This document shows positions 42,603-51,463 of a stretch of DNA of 64,000 nucleotides, one piece after another. The notes below the pieces were generated by a model, which was not told the origin of the DNA, did not search any database, and worked only from the letters and a program-made list of their open reading frames with translations. Numbering within the stretch: position 1 is the first letter of the stretch; each line of letters opens with the position of its first letter. The position numbers and the translations under genes are program-made. This DNA is from Thioclava arctica (GTDB lineage: Bacteria > Pseudomonadota > Alphaproteobacteria > Rhodobacterales > Rhodobacteraceae): NCBI RefSeq assembly GCF_040892615.1, contig NZ_JBFRYC010000004.1:124001-188000 (forward strand). The letters run 5' to 3'.

Positions 42603-43940
42603 ATGAAAATTTTCCAGATGTTAAAGACGCTTCTTGTCGCGCTCTCGGTGCTGATCAGCCTTGCTGGCCTGCCTGCCTTGGCGCAGGAAAATGTCCCCGT
42701 CGGACATGAGGGCGCGCCCAGCGTCAAGGGCACGCAAGCCAATGAGCTGCCCGGTTCGGGTGGCTTCTGGAGTGCGCAATCGCAAACCGGCTCGGTGCCG
42801 CTGTCGTTTCACCAGTTGCGCGACAAGGTGCAGGCCGATGACCCCGCCCTCAGCGCCGGACAAAAGCACGAATTGCTGCGCAACGCCTTGTACGAGCATA
42901 ATATTCTCGCGCTCGCTTGGGCTGTGGCGCTGGCGCTGAGTGTCACGATTTATCTGATCCTCGACGGGGCAGACCTGGGCGCGGGGATCATCTCGTTGTT
43001 TTATGGCAATGATCAGACGCGCGGGGCGATCATGGCCTCGATGGCGGGGACGTGGGATGCCAATGAGACTTGGCTCGTGGTGGCCGGGGGGATCTTGTTT
43101 GGCGGGTTTCCCTTCATCTATGGCTCGGTGTTTCACTATCTGATGTTGCCGCTGATGGTGCTGCTTTTGGGGATCATGCTGCGCGCGGTCTCGTTGGAAT
43201 TTCACCATCACGCAGCGCGCTCGCAGCGGTTTTGGGGCTTGGGCTTTGCCGTGGGCTCGCTGGTTGTGGCCTTTCTGATCGGGGCGGCGGGTGGCGCAGT
43301 GCTGGACGGGGTGCAACTGACGCCGCGCACGGTGACCTATGCGGGGGGCGGCACGGTGCTGACCTTCACAGGCGGTCTGTTTGACTTCATCAGCCCGTTT
43401 TCCATCTGGACCGGGATTGTCGGGGTAATCACCTCGGTCTTTGCTGGGGCGCTGTATCTGCGCGCGCGCTTTGTCCATGACAGCCCGGTGCGCGCAGATA
43501 TGAAAGACTGGGTGAATGGCAGCTTTATCGTGCTGGTGATTGCCTCGGTGATCACGCTGGGCTGGATCTGGCTGCGCTTTCCTTGGGCGGCGCAGAAATG
43601 GACGGGCCCGTGGATCTGGGGCTGGGGGGTGATTGCGGTCTGGGTCTTGTATGCGCTGTGGAACATCTGGGACGCGACGCGCCGCGAGCGCGATCTTGCC
43701 GCGATGGTGTGGTATGCGGTGATGACGGCCTCGTCGCTGGGGGCGATGGCGCTGACGGTTTACCCTTGGCTCGTGCCGGGGACATGGACGGTTTATGATG
43801 CTGCCGATCCGTCGCTGTCTTTGGTCGGGTTTACGGTGGCGATGGGTGGGTTCATCCCGGTCATCCTGATCTATAATTGGTATCAGATCTGGGTGTTTCG
43901 CGACCGGCTATCGGCCTTGGGCACATACGATCATCACTGA
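42603..43940 (+). CDS. cydB: Cytochrome bd-type quinol oxidase subunit II with N-terminal extension
   Basis: Subunit II of the oxidase, with the CydB signatures LDGADLGAGI (about 120-129), GTWDANETWLVVAGG and the EFHHHA segment, and eight or so helices. It is 445 residues long, against about 335-385 for usual CydB. The excess is N-terminal: a signal-peptide-like segment (about 1-28, ending LPALAQ) followed by ~70 hydrophilic residues before the first canonical helix. The ATG at 42603 follows GAGGAGCGA; a GTG at 42588 overlaps the cydA stop. The extension is in frame, with normal codon use, and is probably real. Confidence 0.93.
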   Translation: MKIFQMLKTLLVALSVLISLAGLPALAQENVPVGHEGAPSVKGTQANELPGSGGFWSAQSQTGSVPLSFHQLRDKVQADDPALSAGQKHELLRNALYEHNILALAWAVALALSVTIYLILDGADLGAGIISLFYGNDQTRGAIMASMAGTWDANETWLVVAGGILFGGFPFIYGSVFHYLMLPLMVLLLGIMLRAVSLEFHHHAARSQRFWGLGFAVGSLVVAFLIGAAGGAVLDGVQLTPRTVTYAGGGTVLTFTGGLFDFISPFSIWTGIVGVITSVFAGALYLRARFVHDSPVRADMKDWVNGSFIVLVIASVITLGWIWLRFPWAAQKWTGPWIWGWGVIAVWVLYALWNIWDATRRERDLAAMVWYAVMTASSLGAMALTVYPWLVPGTWTVYDAADPSLSLVGFTVAMGGFIPVILIYNWYQIWVFRDRLSALGTYDHH

Positions 43941-43945
43941 CGTTT

Positions 43946-43981
43946 ACGCGGCCTCAAGGGGACTTGGGGCCGCGTTTTCTT
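43946..43981 (+). terminator. Intrinsic terminator after cydAB
   Basis: The stem ACGCGGCC-(T)-CAAG pairs with CTTG-(G)-GGCCGCGT (43946-43975) around a 4-base loop and runs into TTTTCTT. It begins 6 bases after the cydB stop. Confidence 0.85.
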
Positions 43982-43997
43982 GCCACGGGGCGCGAGG

Positions 43998-44921
43998 TTA
44001 CGCGCTGCGCCAGACCGGGTTAGACCACGCACGTTTGCCCGCCGCGTCAATCACGCTGACCCGGAACCAAGGCGATTTGGACAGCCGCGACAGCGGGATC
44101 TCGACGCGGGTCAGCGACTGGCCATGCTGGGCCACCGCCGCCGTGCCTTGCCCCTGCACGATCACCGAGGCTACCGCCGAGCATTCGACCGTGACCGAGG
44201 TCTCATTCCACGTAATCTGGCGCAGCTCCGGCCCTTGGCTGGAATAATAATGCCCCGATTTCAGCGCCGCCAGCAGCGCCTCGGGGGTGTTTTCGCGCGC
44301 ACCCACCCGCACCCAACCGCCGAAATGATCGGGCTCGGTGAAATGGGCGTCGTCGGTGGCGATCAGGTTAAGCCGCCGCCCTTCGCCGAGCAACAGATCG
44401 AGCGTATGAAACCCGTCCGCGCGATCGCAGCCCATTGCACAGCCGTGGTTATAGGTTTCAACCGCATGCGCGGTCTCAAGCGCGCGCGCATCCGCCAGCG
44501 TCAAGCCCGACCAATGCGGATGTGCCACCGCCACGAACGCCCCGGCAGCGACGGCGCGCGCGGCAATCTCGGGGCCGGTTTCCTGATCGGGATGCGCATC
44601 AAAGCTGAACACCTTTCCGGGCGCGAAATCGGGCGGCAGTCCGACCGCAAGGATATGCCACAACTCGCCATTTTCCATCGCGCCCGAATGCAGTTCCGCG
44701 CCTAAGATCGTGGTGAAATCGGCATCGCGAAACGGCACGGTGTCGGCAATCGGATAGCCAAAAAAGCCAATGAAATGATCGGTCAACGCGATAAAATCAT
44801 AGCCTTCGGCACGGTAGCGTCGGCAGACTTCGGCGGGCTCAAGCGCGCCATCTGACAGGTTGGAATGGGTGTGCAGATTGCCGCGCCAAAAGGGCAGGCT
44901 TGTGTCGTAAAGCGGGGTCAT
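43998..44921 (-). CDS. PHP-domain metal-dependent phosphohydrolase
   Basis: A soluble protein of about 307 residues. It shows the PHP metal motifs in order: NLHTHSNLSDG near the N-terminus, ALTDHF, a GAELHSG Glu, VAHPHWSG and ATDDAHF. The C-terminal ~90 residues form a beta-rich domain of unknown role. PHP proteins hydrolyse phosphoesters in nucleotide, histidinol-phosphate or polymerase contexts; the substrate here is unknown. The start at 44921 has AGAGG upstream; 44936 is an alternative. It follows the ABM monooxygenase gene by 68 bases on the same strand. Confidence 0.85.
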   Translation of the reverse strand: MTPLYDTSLPFWRGNLHTHSNLSDGALEPAEVCRRYRAEGYDFIALTDHFIGFFGYPIADTVPFRDADFTTILGAELHSGAMENGELWHILAVGLPPDFAPGKVFSFDAHPDQETGPEIAARAVAAGAFVAVAHPHWSGLTLADARALETAHAVETYNHGCAMGCDRADGFHTLDLLLGEGRRLNLIATDDAHFTEPDHFGGWVRVGARENTPEALLAALKSGHYYSSQGPELRQITWNETSVTVECSAVASVIVQGQGTAAVAQHGQSLTRVEIPLSRLSKSPWFRVSVIDAAGKRAWSNPVWRSA

Positions 44922-44989
44922 CGGGGCCTCTGTCATCGCTCTGTGTTTGGGCGAGACTAGGGCAGGGCGCGCGCGTGCGAAAGGGGCGA

Positions 44990-45268
44990 TTACGCGCTCT
45001 CGGTAATCTGATAATCGCGCGCGATGCCCGTGCTGACCTGGCCCCAATGCGAGGCTTTGGTGCGCGCCTGATGGGCCTCGAAATCGGCCCGGCTGGCAAA
45101 GCGTTCGTGCAGTTCCCACACCAGCGGATCGCTTGATTGGGTGACTTCGAAATGCTCACAGCCCGGTTCAAGATGGGTGAGGCGGATATGCTCGGGCAGG
45201 TGCGTGCGCAAGATGTCAAGCTGCGCGCGATCGGTGCAGATCAGGCGGCCAGTGAGGGTCAGCGGCAT
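44990..45268 (-). CDS. Antibiotic biosynthesis monooxygenase (ABM/YgiN-like) domain protein
   Basis: A 92-residue single-domain protein of the dimeric alpha+beta barrel (ABM) family, with HFEVTQSSDPLVWELHERF and a following DFEAHQARTKASHW segment typical of putative quinol monooxygenases. Such proteins oxidise quinols or act as stress proteins; the substrate is unknown. The start at 45268 follows GGGAGAC; the longer ORF adds 25 residues without support. It is probably transcribed with the PHP gene. Confidence 0.85.
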   Translation of the reverse strand: MPLTLTGRLICTDRAQLDILRTHLPEHIRLTHLEPGCEHFEVTQSSDPLVWELHERFASRADFEAHQARTKASHWGQVSTGIARDYQITESA

Positions 45269-45356
45269 GGCAAGTCTCCCGAGGGGTGAAAAGGCCCGGA
45301 GCGGCGCCGTCCGGGCATCAAGGCTAGGCGATCGTGTGCGCATTTGTCGAGCCTGA

Positions 45357-45480
45357 TCACAAGTGCATCACCGTGGTTTCATCGGCGATCAGCTTTTTCT
45401 GACCCTCAGCGGCACCCGGAAAAGCGGCAAGCGGTGAGGGCGGCAAGTGAAAGGATCGTGGCGAGAAGAGGCTGTTTTAT
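45357..45480 (-). pseudogene. Decayed small lipoprotein gene (start lost, frameshift)
   Basis: On the minus strand from 45480 the frame reads (ATA)-KQPLLATILSLAALTAC, a textbook lipoprotein signal with lipobox LTAC, then hits a stop after six further codons. If one base is removed from the TTTT run near 45419-45422, the frame continues as RFPGAAEGQKKLIADETTVMHL and stops at 45357-45359. The start codon is ATA, not ATG. The simplest reading is a ~40-residue lipoprotein that has lost its start codon and suffered a +1 insertion. A sequencing error or a rare start plus frameshift are alternatives. Confidence 0.45.
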
Positions 45481-45647
45481 GGAAATTGCCTGCGTCGATC
45501 AACTGAATGTCTCGTGGTGACGCGGGGCTCAACAGAGATCGCGGATGCGGCTGGGGCAGGTTGACGCGCGAGGGATGCGAATAGGGGGGGTACCTCGGCA
45601 GCCCTTGGACAGGGACCTCGTGCGTTCGCGGCTAAATTCCTTTCACT

Positions 45648-45677
45648 GGAAAGAATTTGCGGCCCCGTTGGGGCCGC
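45648..45677 (-). terminator. Probable intrinsic terminator of guaA
   Basis: A perfect 8-bp stem, GCGGCCCC (45659-45666) with GGGGCCGC (45670-45677) around a 3-base loop, lies 7 bases past the guaA stop on the minus strand and is followed there by AAATTCTTTCC. The T-tract is only moderate. Confidence 0.6.
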
Positions 45678-45683
45678 CGCCGC

Positions 45684-47249
45684 TCACTCCCACTCAATCG
45701 TGCCGGGGGGTTTGGAGGTGATGTCATAGGTCACGCGATTGATGCCCTTGACCTCGTTGATGATCCGCGTCGCCGTTTCGCCCAAGAATTCATGGCTGAA
45801 CGGGTAGTAATCGGCGGTCATGCCATCGACCGAGGTCACTGCACGCAGCGCACAGGCAAAATCATAGGTCCGCCCGTCGCCCATCACGCCCACGGTGCGC
45901 ACCGGCAGGATCGCCACGAAGGCCTGCCAGATCTCGTCATACAGACCGTGCTTGCGGATCTGGTCGATATAAACAGCATCGGCCTTGCGCAGAATGTCCA
46001 GCTTTTCGCGGGTGATTTCACCGGGGCAGCGGATCGCCAGACCGGGACCGGGGAAGGGGTGACGCCCGATGAACGAGGCGGGCAGGCCGAGCTCGTGACC
46101 CAGCGCGCGCACCTCGTCCTTGAACAGCTCGCGCAGCGGCTCGACCAGTTTCAGACCCATCTTCTCGGGCAGGCCACCGACATTATGGTGGCTCTTGATT
46201 GTGACCGAGGGGCCGCCGGAAAACGACACCGATTCAATGACATCCGGGTAAAGCGTGCCCTGCGCCAGATACTCGGCATCCTTGATGTCATTGGCGTATT
46301 TCTGGAACACGTCGATGAACAGCCGTCCGATGGTCTTGCGCTTCAGCTCGGGGTCGGAAACGCCCTCAAGCTCGCCCAGGAACAGATCGCTTTCATCGGC
46401 GGCGATCAGCTTGATGTTGTAGTTGTCGCGAAACATCTTGACCACTTCCGTGGCCTCGTTCTGGCGCAGCAAGCCGTGATCGACAAAGACGCAGGTCAGT
46501 TGATCGCCAATCGCTTCATGCAGCAGGATCGCGGTGACCGAGCTGTCCACGCCGCCCGACAGGCCGCAAATTACATGCGCATCGCCCACCTGTTCACGGA
46601 TCGCATCAATTGCTTGCTGACGGTATCCCGCCATCGTCCAGTCGCCCGTAAAGCCCGCATCGCGCACGAAATTCTCGTACAAGGTCGCGCCGTTGGGGGT
46701 GTGATGCACCTCGGGGTGGAACTGCGCGGCATAAAAGCGGCGGCTCAGATCGGCGGTGATCGCGTAGGGTGCACCCGGCGAAGTGCCATAAACCTCAAAG
46801 CCCGGCGCAAGGCGGCTGACATGATCACCATGGCTCATCCAGACTTGTTCGCGCCCAGAGCCATCCATGAACCAGCCTTTGAGCAGGTCGATACGGGTTT
46901 GCGTGGGCGTGACGTAAGCGCGGCCAAATTCGGCCGTGTGGCTTTGACCGGCCTCAACCAAGCCACCCAGATCCTGCATCATGACCTGCTGGCCATAGCA
47001 GATGCCAAGGATCGGCACGCCCATTTCATACGCGCTTTTCGGTGGGCGCGGAGAGCCCTCACGCGTTACGCTATCGGGACCGCCCGAGAAGATGATCGCC
47101 ATCGGGGCGAAGTCTTTCAGGAAGGCGTCGGTGACGTTCTGATAGGGATGGATTTCGCAATAGACGTTGAGTTCACGCAGGCGTCGCGCGATCAGCTGCG
47201 TAACCTGGGACCCAAAGTCAATGATGAGAAGGCGCTGGTGCTGTGTCAT
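45684..47249 (-). CDS. guaA: GMP synthase (glutamine-hydrolysing)
   Basis: GuaA aminates XMP to GMP. The 521-residue protein has an N-terminal class I glutamine amidotransferase (catalytic Cys84 in GICYGQQ, and a His-x-Glu in FHPEVHHT), then the ATP-pyrophosphatase domain with P-loop GLSGGVDSSV, and the C-terminal dimerisation domain ending RVTYDITSKPPGTIEWE. The start at 47249 (MTQHQRLL) begins the conserved LLIIDFGSQ strand. It is 93 bases downstream of the TSUP permease gene on the same strand. Confidence 0.97.
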   Translation of the reverse strand: MTQHQRLLIIDFGSQVTQLIARRLRELNVYCEIHPYQNVTDAFLKDFAPMAIIFSGGPDSVTREGSPRPPKSAYEMGVPILGICYGQQVMMQDLGGLVEAGQSHTAEFGRAYVTPTQTRIDLLKGWFMDGSGREQVWMSHGDHVSRLAPGFEVYGTSPGAPYAITADLSRRFYAAQFHPEVHHTPNGATLYENFVRDAGFTGDWTMAGYRQQAIDAIREQVGDAHVICGLSGGVDSSVTAILLHEAIGDQLTCVFVDHGLLRQNEATEVVKMFRDNYNIKLIAADESDLFLGELEGVSDPELKRKTIGRLFIDVFQKYANDIKDAEYLAQGTLYPDVIESVSFSGGPSVTIKSHHNVGGLPEKMGLKLVEPLRELFKDEVRALGHELGLPASFIGRHPFPGPGLAIRCPGEITREKLDILRKADAVYIDQIRKHGLYDEIWQAFVAILPVRTVGVMGDGRTYDFACALRAVTSVDGMTADYYPFSHEFLGETATRIINEVKGINRVTYDITSKPPGTIEWE

Positions 47250-47342
47250 AATCTTGCCATTAGGGCGCGACGGTGCGGAAGGCAAGAGGGGCGTACTCGC
47301 TATGCGCTATCATCGTGCCGAAAAGGGGGAATAACGCGCCAC

Positions 47343-48158
47343 TTAGAGGAACGCTTTGCGCAGCATGTTCAGCGCGACGAGCATCAGGAAGACGGCAAAA
47401 ACGCGTTTGAGCTTTTTCGGGTCCAGCTTATGGGCAAGCGTTGCGCCCAGCGGCGCGGTGATCATGGTCATTGCAATCACGATCAGGAAGGCGGGGATGT
47501 TGATCGCGCCGATTGAATAGGGCGGCGCATCGGCCACGGGTGTGAGCAAAAAGCCAATCGCAGAGGGCAGGGCGATGGTCACCCCAAAGCCCGCCGAGGT
47601 CGCCACAGCGCGGTGAATTGGAATGCCATGCAGGGTTTGCATGGGCGTGCCGATAGACCCGCCGCCAATCCCCAGCAGCACCGATAAAAACCCCATCAGC
47701 GGCCCGAACCACGCCCGAAACAGCCCTCCCGGCAGCCCGTCAGCGATCTGCCAGCTCGATTTGCCAAACATCATGTAGCTTGCGATGATAAAGACCATAA
47801 TCGCAAAGATGATCTGCATCGTGCTCGTGCTGAGCTGATGCACGACCAACACCCCGATCACCGCACCAATCGCAATCGGCACCACCCATTGGCGCAAGAT
47901 TTGCCAATCGACCGCGCCGCGTTTGTTATGCGCCATCACCGAACGGATCGAGGTCACGATGATCGTCGCTAATGAGGTCGCCACGCAGACCTGCATCAGA
48001 TCATCCGAGCCATAGCCCAGCCCGCTGAACAGGTAGAAAAACGCGGGCACGAGAACGATGCCCCCGCCCACGCCCAGCAGCCCCGCCAGAACGCCCGCGA
48101 ACGCCCCCACCGCCATCAAGATTGCGACAAGCGGCAACAGCGTGGACAGATCGGGCAT
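47343..48158 (-). CDS. TSUP/TauE family sulfite or anion exporter
   Basis: A 271-residue inner-membrane protein with about eight helices and the duplicated TSUP motifs: GVLAGLLGVGGGIVLVPAF at residues about 22-40 and FLSVLLGIGGGSIGTP near 155-170. The family moves sulfite, sulfoacetate or related anions. The start at 48158 follows AGGAGA. It lies 18 bases after dusA on the same strand, so the two are probably co-transcribed although functionally unrelated. Confidence 0.9.
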   Translation of the reverse strand: MPDLSTLLPLVAILMAVGAFAGVLAGLLGVGGGIVLVPAFFYLFSGLGYGSDDLMQVCVATSLATIIVTSIRSVMAHNKRGAVDWQILRQWVVPIAIGAVIGVLVVHQLSTSTMQIIFAIMVFIIASYMMFGKSSWQIADGLPGGLFRAWFGPLMGFLSVLLGIGGGSIGTPMQTLHGIPIHRAVATSAGFGVTIALPSAIGFLLTPVADAPPYSIGAINIPAFLIVIAMTMITAPLGATLAHKLDPKKLKRVFAVFLMLVALNMLRKAFL

Positions 48159-48176
48159 GGGGCAATCTCCTAAGGG

Positions 48177-49205
48177 TTACGCCTCGTTAGCCTGCTCACG
48201 CGGGGCTGACAATGCGATCTCGAAAAGTTCAAGCCCCGCGCCCTCGCGCGTGGCCCCTTCCGAGAGGATCTGGCGAAAGCGGCGCGCGCCGGGGCGGGCG
48301 TGAAACAGGCCCAGCATGTGGCGTGTGATCTGATGCAGCCGCCCACCCGAGGCGATATGGCGCGCGATATAGGGTTTCATCGCCTCGGCCACCTCAAACG
48401 GGTCAACCGGGCGACCATCGCCCCAAATCTCGGCATCCGCCGCGCCCAGAACCTCCATCGGCTGGTGATACGCCGCGCGCCCCACCATCACCCCGTCCAG
48501 CCCCTGCGCAAGCTCGGCCTGCGCCTCCGCGAGCGTGGCAATCCCGCCATTGATCGAGATGTGCAACTGGGGGAATTCAGCCTTCATGGCATGCACCAGC
48601 GGATAATCGAGCGGTGGTATTTCGCGATTGTCCTTGGGCGAGAGCCCCTGCAACCACGCTTTGCGGGCGTGGATTGTGACGCGCGAGACTCCGGCGGCGG
48701 CGATCTTGGACAAGAAATCTGGCAGCACAGCCTCAGGGACTTGATCATCCACGCCGATGCGGCATTTCACCGTTACTTCAACAGGTTGTGCGGCGATCAT
48801 TGCGGCCACGCATTCAGCCACAAGATCGGGCGATTTCATCAACACCGCGCCAAACGCCCCCGATTGCACGCGATCCGAGGGGCAGCCGCAATTGAGGTTG
48901 ATCTCGCCATAGCCCCAATCCGCCCCAATCCGCGCTGCCTGCGCCAGTTGCGCGGGGTCCGAGCCGCCCAGTTGCAACGCCACAGGATGTTCGCGCACAT
49001 CGAAGCCCAGCAGCTTGTCACGATCACCATGAATGACGGCAGGCGCCGTGACCATCTCGGTATAAAGCAGTGCATGGCGCGAGATCTGACGGTGAAACAT
49101 CCGGCAATGACGATCCGTCCAGTCCATCATCGGGGCAACGGACAGGCGGGCGGCGCGTCGGATGTCTGATCCGGCTTGCTTTGGGATGTTGGCGTTTTCG
49201 GGCAT
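48177..49205 (-). CDS. dusA: tRNA-dihydrouridine synthase A
   Basis: An FMN enzyme that reduces uridines 20/20a in the tRNA D-loop. The 342-residue protein has the N-terminal SVAPMMDWTDRHCRMF motif specific to DusA, NLNCGCPSDRVQSGAFG with the catalytic Cys, HARKAW and NGGIAT in the TIM barrel, and a helical C-terminal domain. The start at 49205 (MPENAN) follows GGGAGCC; upstream residues in the longer frame are not coding-like. Confidence 0.95.
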   Translation of the reverse strand: MPENANIPKQAGSDIRRAARLSVAPMMDWTDRHCRMFHRQISRHALLYTEMVTAPAVIHGDRDKLLGFDVREHPVALQLGGSDPAQLAQAARIGADWGYGEINLNCGCPSDRVQSGAFGAVLMKSPDLVAECVAAMIAAQPVEVTVKCRIGVDDQVPEAVLPDFLSKIAAAGVSRVTIHARKAWLQGLSPKDNREIPPLDYPLVHAMKAEFPQLHISINGGIATLAEAQAELAQGLDGVMVGRAAYHQPMEVLGAADAEIWGDGRPVDPFEVAEAMKPYIARHIASGGRLHQITRHMLGLFHARPGARRFRQILSEGATREGAGLELFEIALSAPREQANEA

Positions 49206-49276
49206 GGCTCCCGGGGTCCTTAAGTTTCGCCTCGTTTGCCCGTTTTCAGCGGGGGGATGCAATACCTTGTTGCCTT

Positions 49277-49300
49277 TGAGACGACATCTAGCGCGTCTCA
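49277..49300. promoter_or_regulatory. Inverted repeat between dusA and bicupin genes
   Basis: TGAGACG (49277-49283) and CGTCTCA (49294-49300) form a perfect 7+7 inverted repeat with a 10-base spacer, in the 241-base divergent region. It could be an operator for either gene; no T-tract supports a terminator. Its arms resemble the TGTCTC/GAGACA palindrome before the aldehyde dehydrogenase. Confidence 0.3.
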
Positions 49301-49446
49301 GGTGCATTTCATCACCGAACGCGGCCCCCCATCACCCCGTCGCGACTGTTGAAATCTCGTCTGCGCGCGATAGGTGAGGCGCAAGCGAGAAACTGCGTCC
49401 TGCCAAGCCGCTTGCTTGGGGTGGGGCGTGAAACTCTGGGGATGTT

Positions 49447-50115
49447 ATGGAACTCAATTCGGATTTTTCAAAACGGGTATTGGTGCAATCCGAGGCGTTG
49501 GCGTGGGTCGGCTCACCCTCGGCGGGGGTCGCGCGGCGCATGTTGGATCGGATTGGCGACGAGGTGGCGCGCGCAACCAGTGTCGTGAGGTTTGAGCCGG
49601 GGCATAAATTCACTCCCCACACCCATGGCGGGGGCGAGGAGTTTCTTGTGCTCGAGGGGGTGTTTCAAGACGAACATGGCGATTATCCAGCGGGCACCTA
49701 TGTGCGCAATCCGCCCGGCACGCGCCACACGCCGGGCGCGCAAGAGGGCTGCACGATTTTCGTCAAGCTCTGGCAGTTCGACGCCGCAGATCGCGATCAG
49801 TTTCGCAAGCATATCTCTGAGGGGCGCAGCCCGGCCGGGCCGGGAGTTGAGCGGGCCGAATTGCACCGCGATGACCGCGAGGTCGTGAGCCATTTCACCC
49901 TCGCGCCGGGGGCCACGTTGCGCGTTGATGAGCCGGGCGGAATTGAGCTGTTCGTGCTGCGCGGCGAGATCGGCGAGCAGGGCGATACGCTGGGGCAGGG
50001 CGCGTGGCTGCGTCTGCCCGATGGCGCGCCGCTTATTGCCATTGCGGGCGATGCGGGCTGCGATCTTTGGATGAAGACCGGGCATCTGCGTTTTGTGGCT
50101 GCTCCTGATGCGTAA
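49447..50115 (+). CDS. Bicupin, ChrR-like cupin domain protein
   Basis: A 222-residue protein with two cupin repeats. The first (about 45-115) has the metal motif PHTHGGGEEFLVLEG and a later RHTPGAQ His; the second (about 145-205) keeps the beta pattern but lacks most metal ligands (LRVDEPGGIELFVLRG). It resembles the cupin half of ChrR anti-sigma factors but has no zinc anti-sigma domain, so a sensor or enzyme role is more likely. It is 40 bases upstream of the FAD amine oxidase. Confidence 0.85.
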   Translation: MELNSDFSKRVLVQSEALAWVGSPSAGVARRMLDRIGDEVARATSVVRFEPGHKFTPHTHGGGEEFLVLEGVFQDEHGDYPAGTYVRNPPGTRHTPGAQEGCTIFVKLWQFDAADRDQFRKHISEGRSPAGPGVERAELHRDDREVVSHFTLAPGATLRVDEPGGIELFVLRGEIGEQGDTLGQGAWLRLPDGAPLIAIAGDAGCDLWMKTGHLRFVAAPDA

Positions 50116-50154
50116 GCGTGCAGGGACGCAGCAAAGCCCCCTGTCGGTCAACCG

Positions 50155-51234
50155 ATGATGCAGACGCAGGTTGCGATTGTCGGGGGCGGGCTGACGGGCC
50201 TTGCGCTGGCGCATCAGTTGCAGGGCGCGGGTGTCGCGTTTGAGTTGTTTGAGGCGCGCGCGCGCTTTGGCGGACGCATCAAGGCGTTTGAGAGCGCGCA
50301 GGGTCGGGTGGATATTGGCCCCTCGTGGTTTTGGCCCGGTCAACCCCGGATCGCGGCGCTGATCGACGCTCTTGGACTGGCGAAATTCGCACAATATGAC
50401 CAAGGCGCGCTGTGTTTTGAGGATGCCAGCGGCCCAGTTCAACGCGGGATGGGGTATGCCTCGATGTCGGGCTCATGGCGGCTTCAGGGCAGTCTGGTGG
50501 CGTTGATTGACGCGCTCGTGGCGTGTTTGCCGCAAGATCGGGTGCATACGGGCGCAGAGGTTACGCGGATTGCGCGTTCGGGTGCGGGGGGGAAGATCAC
50601 GCTGGCGGACGGGCAATCGTGCAGCGCCGGTCAGGTCGTGCTGGCGGTGCCGCCGCGCATCGCGCAGGCGCTGCCTTTCGCGCCCGCGCTGACGCCTGCG
50701 CAACTGAGCGCGCTTGACGCGATCCCGACCTGGATGGCGGGGCATGCGAAATTCGTCGCAGTTTACGACAACGCGTTTTGGCGTGCCGACGGGCTGTCGG
50801 GCGATGCGATGAGCCGGCGCGGACCGCTGATGGAAATCCACGATGCGTCAGGGGATTCAGGGCAACCCGCTGCACTGTTTGGATTTTTCGGGCTGGATGC
50901 ACGCGCGCGGCAGGCCCAGGATACCACGCTGGCGCAAGCCGCGCTGCATCAATTCGCTCGGTTCTTCGGCCCGCGCGCGCTGAGCCCGCAGGCGCATTAC
51001 CTTCAGGATTGGGCGCGCGAGCCACTGACGGCGCGCCCGCGTGACCTCGATCCGCTGCGCGCGCATCCCGACTATGGGTTGCCCGCCGTGTTGGCAGGGG
51101 TGTGGGACGGACGGCTGCAGTTTGCCTCTAGCGAAACCGCGCCTGAGATTGGCGGTTATATGGAGGGCGCCTTGGCCGCGGCAGAGCGTGTGGCCGCGCA
51201 GGTGCAGCGCACCTATTCGCCGGGCCCGAAATAG
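50155..51234 (+). CDS. FAD-dependent amine oxidase family protein
   Basis: A 359-residue flavoprotein with the N-terminal dinucleotide-binding motif VAIVGGGLTGLALAHQL (residues about 6-22), the GRIKAF arginine segment, and the C-terminal FAD motif FASSETAPEIGGYMEGAL. It is shorter than typical monoamine oxidases (430-500 residues), with a compact substrate domain. Family members oxidise amines, polyamines or carotenoid-like substrates; this one is unassigned. It follows the bicupin closely, suggesting one transcript. Confidence 0.88.
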   Translation: MMQTQVAIVGGGLTGLALAHQLQGAGVAFELFEARARFGGRIKAFESAQGRVDIGPSWFWPGQPRIAALIDALGLAKFAQYDQGALCFEDASGPVQRGMGYASMSGSWRLQGSLVALIDALVACLPQDRVHTGAEVTRIARSGAGGKITLADGQSCSAGQVVLAVPPRIAQALPFAPALTPAQLSALDAIPTWMAGHAKFVAVYDNAFWRADGLSGDAMSRRGPLMEIHDASGDSGQPAALFGFFGLDARARQAQDTTLAQAALHQFARFFGPRALSPQAHYLQDWAREPLTARPRDLDPLRAHPDYGLPAVLAGVWDGRLQFASSETAPEIGGYMEGALAAAERVAAQVQRTYSPGPK

Positions 51235-51463
51235 CGGCAACCTTTGCGGCCAAAGGGTGCGGCGCAGGCTCCGGAACGAATGCCAAGGAGTGTAGCGAGT
51301 CTGCGAGGGCGGTATCTCGACCAGACGCGGCGGTCTCGAAACCAAGCTCAAGGCGCGAACTTGCTGCGATTGCGGAAAGGGGCGGGTTCCAAGTTTCATT
51401 GCTTTTCGTTACAGTTTTGTCCTAATATGTGTCTTGGTGTAATGTCTGGGGGCGGCGATCATC

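Noticed and set aside
45657..47516. Plus-strand open frame of 619 codons across guaA
   Set aside because: guaA on the minus strand has full domain content; the opposite frame shows no motif and also runs into the TSUP gene.
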